This document shows positions 41,201-53,200 of a DNA stretch of 64,000 nucleotides, piece after piece. The stretch is from positions 341,384,263 to 341,448,262 of the forward strand of contig NC_085138.1 in NCBI RefSeq assembly GCF_035046485.1. Direction: 5' to 3'. The notes beneath the pieces are model-generated. The model had not been told where the DNA came from and made no database searches. It was given only the letters and a program-made list of their open reading frames with translations. This DNA comes from Aedes albopictus (taxonomy: Eukaryota > Arthropoda > Insecta > Diptera > Culicidae). Numbering within the stretch: position 1 is the stretch's first letter; every line of letters begins with the position of its first letter. The position numbers and the translations under genes were made by a program.

Positions 41201-44200
41201 TGAGAACTTCAGGATCTGCAAGTGGTTGTTCCGTTCCATATTGCGGATCCACTTGTTCGCCTGAAACTGTGGATCGATAAACAGGCTAAATCTGCTTGAA
41301 CTGTCCATTATTATGCCATTCTCCACTGAAAACGCATCCGTTGGCAGACCTGCGATATTCCAGTTCTGAATCTTAATCATGGATCCCAGTATGTCTACCA
41401 AGCTGTAACTTTCCGAACAAGGAATTTTGATCTTCTTAACAAACGTGTGCCAATTCTCAATGCAACGATGTCGGTACGTAGCAGTCAACGGAGCAAGATA
41501 CGCAATCACTCCGCTAGAAACCAGAATATCTCCGGCCAAGTCGTCGTACAGCTGTTGCAGTCGCTCAGCCGAGGCCGTCCAACGGCTCTTCTCTCCACCA
41601 AGTCCTCCGATCAACATTTCTGCCCGATGCAACTTCTCCTTGCACATCTGCACTTCATCTTCGACTTCCTGCTTCTTGCGATTCGCCTCCTCCAGGTTGT
41701 CATTCAGTTCTGCCACTTTCTTCTCCAAGTCTGCCGCTAACTGTCGCTTCTCCGCCAGTATCTTCTTCGTCTCCGCGTAGGCATTTTCCGCTAGTCGTAG
41801 CTTCTCCTTTTTCGGAGCCACTATCTTTGCCACGGCGTCATACAAATCCATTGCAATGATCCATTTGCATAAACCTTCCGCCGCGCTGGACGCCTTCGCC
41901 ACGATATGTGGTTGAAAGTCCTTGTGGGGTATGAAATCCTTCCGAATTTTCTTCATAACGTCCGGATTGATGTGTTCCTTGTCGTAGTCCTTCAACGTTT
42001 GCAGGAAGTTTATATCTCCGAGCAACCGTTTACTGGGTCCCCAATAATCCAGCATCTTCTTTCCAGTGGCCTGATCGGTGACCTTGTCTGGTGGAATACC
42101 CTTCATCACGCAAACGGCAGCCATAATCAGCTTGATCACTTCGGGTGGGTTTTTCATCGATTTCACCAAGGTGATGTCATTTTGCTTCAGGGTATTCAAC
42201 GCTTGAATAGCTTCCTCCAGAATGGGAATTGCTCCAGCGAGGTCCTTCTCACAATCCGCCATCAATACTTGCGTTTCAGCTGCTTGTATGTTTGCCACAA
42301 TTTCGTCCTTCTTCACTTGTTCCGTAGCTGCAGCTGCTTCTATAGATTCCTTTTCGATTTCTTCGGTCATTTTGCGGGATTCCTCGGCCATGATAATCAA
42401 CGTCGGTTGTAGGGCGTTTAGTTCCTTTTGCATCGTCGATACGGCTTCCGCTGCAGCATCCAGCTTCTCCAAACCACCCAAGTAGCGCATCTTGTTCTCC
42501 ATAATTTCGGACTGGTGCTTCTTGGTTAGATTCCGAAAACACTTGATCAGCTCCAAATACGATGCTGAAGTGATGTAGGTGACTCGTCCGGTAGCTTTGG
42601 TGAACTCGGCGGACACTTCGCGAGCTACTACGTGGAAGTGTTTGCAGGTTACGACGATCGATTCCTTCACCGAGGGAGCCACGTTCAGCTCCTTCATGTA
42701 CATTTCTGCAACCTTCTCCAAGGCATCTTCTGGCCATGCGTCAAACCAGTTGATTGTACAGCAGTTGACGAGAGAGGGATACAGACGGATTCTGGTCCTC
42801 AGGACCGATCCAATCGGACTGAAACAGATCACGATGTGAAGCTTCTGCTTGCAGCGGTTAACAAAGAACTGGAACACCTCTAGGGGGCTGATGTCGAGGT
42901 TTCGGTTTCCGCCTTGAGCTGCAAGTCGCACTAATTCCAGAATCTCCTGCTTCTCGTCAATCGGGTAGATGTTGGGAACTTCTCCAATATTGAGGAGGCA
43001 GTCGATGTCCTGAAGGAAGGCCTCCTCCTTTAGTTGGGCTTCCGTTAACAAGAATACCGTGTCCCGACCCATTCCTCCAGCCTCCTTCAACACCTTCTTG
43101 AGATCTTCTCTCCACTCGTTGATTCCGTAGTACTTTGTAATCTCCGGTTGGAACAACGATTGTCCACATATCTGAGCCGCCAATTTGGTCAACGATTGTC
43201 GTCCGGATCCACCCATCCCAACTAGCATACAGCTTCCTCCGGACATTGACATTATACGACAAATTTTATTCAAATGCTGCAGAGCATACTGGAACAGAAC
43301 AATGTCCATCTTCGCCTTATGTGTGCTGTTGTATTCTGCCAGATCACGGTTCGCCAAATCCCTAAACTGCTCCACCTGCTGCGTTTCCTCGTATTTCCGA
43401 TCTTCTGGCTCGGCGTCCGCGTCAAAGTAACTCCCGAACATCAAATTATTCAAGTTTCCCAGCTTCACAACTCCAGTTTGCTCGTCGAAGAAATCCGGCA
43501 GCAAAAGTTCCGTGCGCTCCTTGAAGAACGTTTTCAGATTCTGGTTCAGCTTGTCGAATACGAACAACCGATCCGCATCGTTGACCAAGCGATCATAGAA
43601 AACACGCATGGCTTCGTGCATCCAAAGCCGTGGGAATACCTTCTTGCTTTCGACGGATTCGCGTTTCAACATCGAACAACCACTGATGACCCGCGAAACG
43701 TCCCGAAGGTTGAAGATGTAGTGCGACTTAGCCGGAGTTGGCAGAAGTTTTGCGCATGCAAACTGATACGTGTCCAGAGTTGCGTTTACGATCATGTTAA
43801 CCATCGTGGTTACATCCGTGGCGTGGCCACCCTTCTTGTATCCGTCCAGCAGAACGTTGCTGAAGATCTTGAACATCGTTTCATCGTTAAAGTTGCTGAT
43901 GGCAAAGATGTCAAAATGGCACAGGAACCGCTCGTACACGTTCTGACGACTTCCTCCCGGTAGACCGCAGGCCGTCATTATGAGGATCTTTTCCAGGAAC
44001 AGTTTGGACGCATCTTTCGGATCGTACCAATGGCTGTAGTCGAAGTATTGTCTGATCAGCTCTATAGGCGGTTGAGCTCCGTAGATCTCTTTGGCCGGCA
44101 TGTTCATGTCGTCGATGAAAAGAACGGAAGTTTTGTTGTCCGGAGGTCCGTAACGACCGCGCTGTTTCTTCAGTAACTTGGATATGATTAGCTCTTGGGT

Positions 44201-47200
44201 TTGATTGGCCGTGATCTGGGACGTGAAGGTGATGAGAGTAGGCAGGAATGTTGTTTGGTCCATTTTGCTCATCAGATAGTTTTGCAAGTAGTACGTTTTT
44301 CCTGTGCCGGTGGGTCCTACCAGGAGAAGAGGTTTTTTGTTCTGAAAAAGATAAGCAAAGTAGAGTTAGAGCCAAAGAGCCATTTTAGTAATCTGATGCC
44401 CCCAAATTCGAAACCAAAGTGATTATGGCACCGATGGAGAAAGAAGGCAATTTGTCACATGAAAGCTTCTCACAGATCCTTACCTTCACGTGAATGTCCA
44501 GTATGTGCATGTAACGGACGGAGTCCAAAGTCGGAACCAGGAGGGTGATGCCCACTTCGTTTTTCATCTGCCTAACCATATCTGGGTAGTAGCGCCAGTT
44601 GCCCTTTTGCTTAAAATAGTACACGTAGTCCATGATCATTCCTTCGCCTGGCATTGACACATCGATTTTCCCCAAAGCTTCCGGAACCGGATGATTCTCA
44701 TCCGTACCCTTCCAAATCTGAAAAAAGTTGTTGTTTTCAAGTGAATAAAATGTTTCAATGTAACATTCCTCACCTCTCGATAGAACTCATCAAACTTGAC
44801 CTTCGACTCCATGTCTAAAATACCTCCCAAGCCCCAAACGACCGAGTACATCAACGCCGCCTGAAACCACGTGAACAGGTACTTCGCGTACTCGTCCGGG
44901 CTCTCATGAACCGCCTCATCGATTACCATTTGGAAGATGTTCATCGTACAGGTCAGCAAGTTAATATCTCCAGGGTACAAATACTGCCGGCACTGCCTCC
45001 TAATGAACTTCAGACAGTCCGGAATCACCCACCGGAAGATCTCAAGCAGTAGCTCCTCCCAATCCGCCGTCCATTGCTTGTTGCACCGCAGAATCCACGA
45101 CTTCACAAAAGCCTCCCACCCAATCACGGACGGCTCCATGAAGATCATTCCACACCGAGACACCGTCGCAGGCGATGCCTGCTCCAGATCCATAACCTCA
45201 AATATCATCGACATCTCTCCGCTCATCGTAATGACTTCACCCGAGGTCAAACACAGCTTCTTATTGTCATCCAACACCGTGTTCATATTCTCGATCCAAA
45301 CCGCATCCACCGGCCCATCGAATATCAACCACTTCCGATCGGGCTCCGTATCGATGGCGAATCGCCGGAAGATCGTTGACGCAATTCCGTCAGTCCATTC
45401 GTACGAAATCGGATCGAACGCTCCATACAGCTGACCCATGGTAATCGCCTTGGGGTTCACCACTTCGTAGTGAACGCGCTGAAAGTACGGATTGTCGCTT
45501 TTGCCTTTCAGCTTCGTCAAGCACTCGGCCAGAACTTGCAGGGTCATGGACTTGCCCGAGAAGGGAAGCCCAACCATCATGAAACCGTGTCGCACGATGA
45601 TCATCTCGTAGGTTTGAATCACTTTAGTCAGGAAGGTATCCTTGGGTTGCAGCTGCTTCTCCCGGCAGACGTCCTCGAATGCGTTGGTCAGCAGCGTGTA
45701 ATCTGCTTCGGGGAGCGAGACTCCGGGGAATAGATCGGAAATGATTCCTTCGAAAAGAGGGACGTCTTTCCGGAGGAATTTCGGAAGGTTCACGTCCAGG
45801 AGTGACCTCAGCAGCAAAATTTCTTCATCTTCATCGGGGAACGCCTTTTTGAGGTTACCGCAAGCTTGAAGTACAGTTTTGACGGCTCGCATTCCGTAGT
45901 CGTAGTGATTCTGGGAAGACAGCTGTTCCGAACAAAGGCGATAAGTGGTAACGATTTTGACTGCCAGGGATCGTGCATTAGTGAACCCGAAAGAATACAA
46001 AGAGATCTCTCCGATCATGGCGTAGTCTGGAACCATCATGGCGACGGTCCGGAAGAGCACCTTGAGATTGTCCGGAAGCTCTGATCGACCGGCGTAGCCA
46101 GGATTCATCGTTATGCAGACGTAGCATGCGGGATTTAGATTCAGTTCCGTTCCTTCGAATATGAACTTCTGCACTCCTGCTCGGACAGCCACAATGATGC
46201 ATAAGATCTGTTGTGCGACTACCGACAATACTTCCAATTCGATTCTGTTGAACTCGTCGAAACAGGCCCATGCTCCAGAAGAAGCCAGCCCTTTGAAGAA
46301 CTTCCCCATCGCTTTGTAATCCAGCCCATCCGAACAGTTGAACACCTTGCACTGTACTGCCAGCGCCTTTGCCAAATCCTTGGTTGTTTCCGTCTTACCG
46401 GTTCCGGCAGGACCTTCCGGTGCCCCATTCAGATGCAGCTGGTATGCTCCCATCAGAGTCCGGTAACATCGATCCGTCAACGGAGTGATAACCAACCGAT
46501 CCGAATTTCCTAGATATTCGCAAGCATAGCGAACCGAAGCGTTGATAATCTTCACTGTCACTTCTTCCTCGCTCCAGTAGTATCGCAACTGTGCCAGCCA
46601 TTGAAAATCATTTTCCGAGTGAATCCCTTGCTTGATCAGGTCGTCTACGACATCCTTCGCGTGAACATCGATAACTATCAGCGCTTTGATCGTGATGCGG
46701 TCCAAATTGGTAATCTCCTTCGAACGAATAAGCATGACTACATCCATGAGCTCCTTCTGCAACTGTTCATAGTACTCCACGATCGCTTCTGGTTTCTGTC
46801 CCAAGCACGCATGAATATTTGCTGCCCAGTAAATCTGCGATACGCAGAGCACTATCATGCCAGGCCAATCCAACACCCAAGCGTGACGTTCCTTCTCCTT
46901 GTACGCCTCATAGCTGCCTCGCATTTCATGGAACACGGCACGCAACATCTCTTCCTCTACCCGAAGCAACCACTTCTCCACGCTTCCTCGAGCTTCCGAA
47001 GTCGACACCTTATCCACGAACTGTACCTGTTCCTTCTCAATGCTGAACATCGAGCGAATATCCAAAGCCTGATCAAACTCCAGTCGGTTGACACCTTCGA
47101 AGCACTTGCTCAAATGTGGCTGAACCCGAAGCGGATCCTTCGTTTCCGACAAAATCTCCAACATTTCATCGTTCGAGAGGAAGAAGAACCTCGGGAAGTA

Positions 47201-50200
47201 CAGCCGCTTCTTCTCCAGATATTCGTTGACGCCGTTGGTGATCTCCTCCATTAGTTCATTGGACTCCTCCAAAGCTTCCAGAACACCCTTGGCCGCCGCC
47301 ACATTCATCACTGAATGATTCGCTTCAACAATCTTCATGTACATCCGATACGTCTTGTCCACCTGCTGGAACATCCTACCTTCGTTCGGCATCTGCGCCA
47401 CGATATCCGCCGACGAGAAAATGGGCAGCAGATACAACCACGTGCTCTGCACCTTTCCCCATTGTTCGATGGTTTTGTTAACACGGGTGAGAGTTTTGTA
47501 CCATTCTTTCACTTCCTTCTCGCATGGCTTTACGAACGCTGAACCTCTCATTGCCAGAGTCTTGATGATGTGGTCATCCAACACCGCCTGTATTTCATCC
47601 AACCCAGACAAAATGTTCAGATTGGTTTCCTTGAACGGGTTTAACTTGAACTCGATCGTCTCCCACTCTTTGATCATGGCCGCCAAATTCTTCTGTAGCT
47701 GCAGCTCCTTGTTCGCCCCGATACTGATGATTTCGAACTTGTCCAGATCTTTGTCCAGCTTATGGTTGATGATCTTACGCAGGGTAGTGCCTGCATCCGG
47801 GGTCAAATCGAATCCGGCAATCTCGGACATCTCGTCCCAGTGACGATCTTTCAACGCCGGATTGCACATAATGTTCACGATGTACACTCCCAGGTGGAAG
47901 TCCTTGATGGACTGTGTCATCCGGGCGCAAAGCTTCAGTGGACACGGATGCTTCTCCGGATCCGGATCTTCCGTTTGACCCTAAAATGGGGAGGTGGCTG
48001 TAACGCTCATGTGATTGTGGATCAGAACGAATCTAGTGGAATTACCTTGAATTTACAGAGTGTGTTCTCCAGCATGTCTGCCTTGATGCGATTCCGGTAG
48101 TACTTCTGAGTCTTTTGAAATTCCTTCAAGAATTCTTCCGTTTTGGATTCCACAAAGTGAGGCTCCAGATATTCAAAGGGACCATCCATCCAAACATCAT
48201 AATAGCGTATCCAACGCATACATAACCTGAAATAGTTGCTTTATTAGATTAGTTCTAGCATTCGGCGATAACCCAGCCACGGGCTGAAAACTTCACTAAT
48301 AAAGCTAATAAAAAAAATAGTTCTAGCAAGTACACGTAAGAATATCCCAAGGAATATCCTAAACCCTGACCAGAGTACCCAAGTAACATGTTTTAATAAA
48401 AACGACTAAGTGCACTAAAACGACTTAGTGGTTCCAATAACCATCATAAAACCAAAATAAAAGGAATAAGGTTTTATGACGGTTTTTAAAACCTCTACAA
48501 GACATGCTGGTCATCAAAATATTGAGTAGTGTCACTAGCTCCCAGGTAGACCATGGACCATGGGTGATTCACACTAAGAGATTAGCAATCACCATGAAGC
48601 GTATGAAAACTTGAATTGAAACGATATGCGGAGGTTTTATGCAACTGTGAATGATGTGCTACAAGACCACGCCACAGCCTGCTGGGAAGAATACGTTTAA
48701 AGGCCACATGCTACGTAGACTGTACATTGTTGAAGAAGACTTGGGAATCCTTAACTTTTGGAAAAGCTAGGAACATGACGCTGTCGCCAAGGAAGCTAGG
48801 AACAAAGCTACGCTGTAGCAAACAATGTATTAGGATAAGTACATAAAATCTATAATAAGAGAGTTTACGAATTACCTGATCAACTTGTAGAACGGCACGA
48901 TGAAAGTCTTGATCGCTTCCAATACTGCATATTGAGATTTGGGAAACTTGAACAACACCTCTTCCTTGTTGATCCACTTGACGTAATCCTCAAAGACAAA
49001 AATCTGATCGATATAGCTCTGCAACAGCATCACGTAGTCTCGGAACTTCTCCGTTTCCGTCATGTCGTTGATGATCGCTATCTTGGGAATCATTTCCTCC
49101 ATCTTTTCGTTCAACTGCTTCGTCACTTCCTGTAACTTCTCCTCAAACTGGAACTTGTAGGTTTCAAAGTTTGTGGAATTGATATCAAACACCGCCTGTA
49201 TCCGGAAGTACCAGTTGATACTTTCCACCTGGACGTCCATGTGATCCGGTGGCAGCTCCATCAGCTCCACCAAGTATGCTCCAATCTGTAAAAAAACGGT
49301 CAAACTCTCCGAAACCTTCAATGCACCCACTACCCACTTACCCTCATCGATTCCTGAATCTTCTCGCGCAGTTCCTCTATAACCTCCGTTTTAGCGCGAG
49401 TCATGTACTCCCCGTTGGCCATCAGCTGCTCAGTCGAGGTCGGTATCTCCAAAGCCCGATCCTTAATCTCTTCAAATTCCTTGCAAATCCGTTGACTCTC
49501 CTTTCTATGTTCCACCGCGATGTGCGACGCAATCCGCTCAATGTACTCCCGGACCATTTTCCGCACGCTACCGATGGCATCCGATTGGTTCACGATGGCC
49601 ACGTAGAAGTACTCCTTCATCACCATGTTCTTGATCTTCTCGTTGTACGCTTGGAAGTAGTCGATCTTCTCCAGATATTCCTCGAACGAACGCGGTTCGC
49701 TCAGGAACTCGTCCAACTCGTCGCGGGTCTCGGGACTTATCAAACCGGCAAACTGCTCCTGGAAGTCCTTCAAATAACTGACCAATGGTTCGAAGGTCTT
49801 CTCCAGAGCAAGTTGCAAGGCGTTGTGAGCCTCTTGTAGGGTGATCTCGCCGACCACAATCTTCATAAAATTGACTTTGGTCACAAATGCCTGGGCATCG
49901 ATGATGTTCTCCAGCGCATCCAAGCGTGAACCCACCGTGGCAATGTCCTCGATCGCGTTCTGATACACGCTAAAAATGTCGTTCAAGCTTGGAAACAAGT
50001 CCACCACCCCGTCGTCACATATGGCGATGACCTTCATCTGTGGAATTTTATGAACATTGAGAACGGTCTGCCGCAGGTGTTCAATGGTGCGAAGTTTCAA
50101 CTCGGTCAGCTGGCGATTGATGAGTCCCGAAGCGCAGCTGATCACTTTCGGCCACATCGACTTCGGAAGCGTACGACGATCGTAGTGTTTCTTCAGGATT

Positions 50201-53200
50201 CGCGTGATCTTTGGATACCACTCCTGGGCGATGAAGTTGTTGTATCCGAGGAGTTCCTTCTTGGCCATATCGCGAAGCTCATTCAACGTAATCTCATCCT
50301 TCATCCTATACTTGGTGTAGTCATTCAAAACCGCCGGAAAGTCCGAATAGGAATAATGGATAATGCACCGAATGAACGGATGTGGAATCAGTAGGTTTTT
50401 CTGGATAGAGGCCTTATGCTTGAGGAAGTTTTTGTAGTTGGGAGTTCTCCCGAGTCGCTTGAACTCAAACTTTTCCCTCGGTGGAACATAGTCATCGGGA
50501 GCGGGTTTAAAAATTTTCTGGCAGCTAAAAGCTTTCATGACTTTGTCGAAGTCTTCGTGAACGTCCGCCATGTAGTTTTTCAGCGCGGCTGGATATTGCT
50601 GCCGTAGGCGCTTCGGAACGAAAGACAGAATTTTTTCTTCCGTCCGCGAAAGCATCTTGGGAACCGGAGCTCGTTTGGCATGTTCACGAAGCTGATCGAC
50701 GTAGTAGGACTCGGGCTTCGGGATGACATCGTCCAGGTCTTCGGTTTTTCGGCGACAGATTTTGACTTTTTCCTGAAATAGATTTGAAAGATGTGTCTAT
50801 GCATTATATACTATGGGAGCATCACGCCAAAATTAGGAGTTTTCAAAACCCAATTAGGAATTTTCAAAACTAATTCAGGTTTAATAATCTGGTTAAATTA
50901 CGCTTTCAGTGAAAACAGTAAATCATCGATGACAATTAAATAGGGAAGACAGAAGAGAGAAGAATGAAGGAATGCAATTGAGCGAGCAAAAATACGTGGA
51001 GCCAAAGCCGCAAGCCGCTAACTCTATTTGGATCTCGAGAATGCCGCTTTCATGCTGTAATCAAGGAAAAGATAAGTTGTTGAGAGCTAACATCTTATTG
51101 CTTCTGTCTTGGTTGGAACGTCGCTGATATGCTGCAATTGGTTCTGATAGCATCGTTGGTGGTGCGATCGTACGATACAATATAATGGACGGATCCTTTC
51201 CGTTCGATGGCTCGACTTAGTATTCCGGATATTTTGCTAAAAGTGATCATCTTCAAACCCCCTACGGCTCGTGATGCATGGTCGAAACCAGTCAATTGAG
51301 CAGGAGATAATAGCTGAAGAATACCAAACTCAGGTATGGGAAACCGAATACCTACAACCTGAATGAGGTATTAAGAAGCCCTGCATAAGAGGTAAAATAC
51401 CTAAAATAATAACTGGTGTATATTTTGGCATAACAAGTGAATAATGGCCTCAGGTATGGCAATACCTAAATAATAATCGGCGATTTTTCCATACAAATAG
51501 CGATTTTTCCATAACTGAATAATACCTCAAACAGTCCTCCACACTAAACCAATAACTCGTTGAGGTATTTCATCAATACCTACAAAATACCAAAATAAGT
51601 TATTTTCAAGACCTGGGTAGCCGACCAATACCTTGTCTTGGTATGATACCTGACTTTGGTATGCTGCAGTTATGTGCCACTTATTCGTTCCTGCTCGGGA
51701 AGGAGACGTGGCCCTAAATGCGTCCGACAGAGGCGGGCGGAAAGTTGAAGAGGAAGAAAGGGATGGCCACCGTGAGCAACCACGCTCTCAAGTCGGTTGC
51801 GAAACGCGCAAGGGGCAGGGAAACCAAGCCCCATGAAGCCAACCCTAAGAGACACGGCGACCAACCGGACCAAGTGAAGGAGAACCCATAGATTACGGTT
51901 AGAAAGAAGAAGTGTTGAGAAAAGTGAAACCAGCCCGCAATCGCGAGCGGAGCGACGGCTGGTCTTCAAATCTGAGGCGGATATTTACATACGCTGAGAT
52001 GTTGAGGGCCATACGAGGCAAAAATCGTCTCTCACCGCTGGGCGCGGATGTAACAATTATCAGGCGCACCAGAAACCAGGACTGGAGAGATGATGCTAGT
52101 GCTGAAGAAAGAGGCGGCCAAGAATGGCTCCTCCTACAAGGCACTCAGGAGGTATTGAGCGAAAAAGTGCAGGTGAGAGCTCTAACGGCGAAGGCGACTC
52201 GCCACCAGTCACATTGGCCACCAGTGAATGAAATTATCGATCACTATTGCGATCATAGAAAACTCTCTCACACGCATTATCGGCGAAAAAAGACGTGCGA
52301 TAAATTTAGACCCGGGTTACTGCCGAGAATGTGTTCTCACTCGTCCCGTAGCGTCGAAAATGAATTATCACCAGCAATAAAAAGCCGACTGGTTTGATTT
52401 CTGCTGTTTGTTCGTCTTTCCGTCTTGCAGTCGCCACCAAAAGTAGCTTTTATGCATCAAATTTCTACGTTCTCTCGAGCAGCTTGTGTGGTTGCGTGGT
52501 TATGGTGCGCACTAAGAAACATTTTTGTGGAGGGTCTAATCCCGTTGACGGTACATTTTTTGTTATTTGCCTTCTGGTAATTATCGCGATAGCCGGCAAG
52601 GCGATGAAGTTGGATAGCGAAAATAGCAAGAGTGATTTTCGGCTACCTTTACTGCCCCCACTCGCATAACAGTCCCATTTGCAAAAAGTAAGAATTGAGA
52701 AAACGGCATTTGAAGTTTGAAAACTTGTTTCCATATAAAACTTTGAAAAATCGCCAAATTTTGAAAAATATTTCGATCATCTCGAAACTTTCACAGATTG
52801 CTTTGCACATGAATATATAACTGTAAAAAATATTACAATCACTACAAAGTTGTTCAGTTTTGTGTTACGTGACACAAAAATCCATGATGGGACTGTTATG
52901 CGGGTACTTTTGATATGGGACGCTCATAACTTGGTATTTTTTTCACACATTGACATAAAAATTCGAAATTTTTATTGTTGTTTTTGGAAGTACATCAAAA
53001 ATGATGACTATTTATAACGTTAACTCAAAAGTGGTGAAAAGTCAAATGGGACTGTTATGCGAGTGGGGGCAGTTTAGTCGTGGACAACAACAGCGAACGC
53101 AGATCGCCACGATCAAGCTCCTCGTAGGACGTGTTTTAAGTGCTTCGAGCAAGGACACAAGTCGTGGGCGTGTAACCCTACGTCTCCGCTAAACAGAAAT

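Noticed and set aside
46601..47254. 217-residue + strand frame, and other + frames across 38-50 kb
   Set aside because: They lie antisense to dynein exons whose minus-strand frame is conserved; shadows of the real gene.
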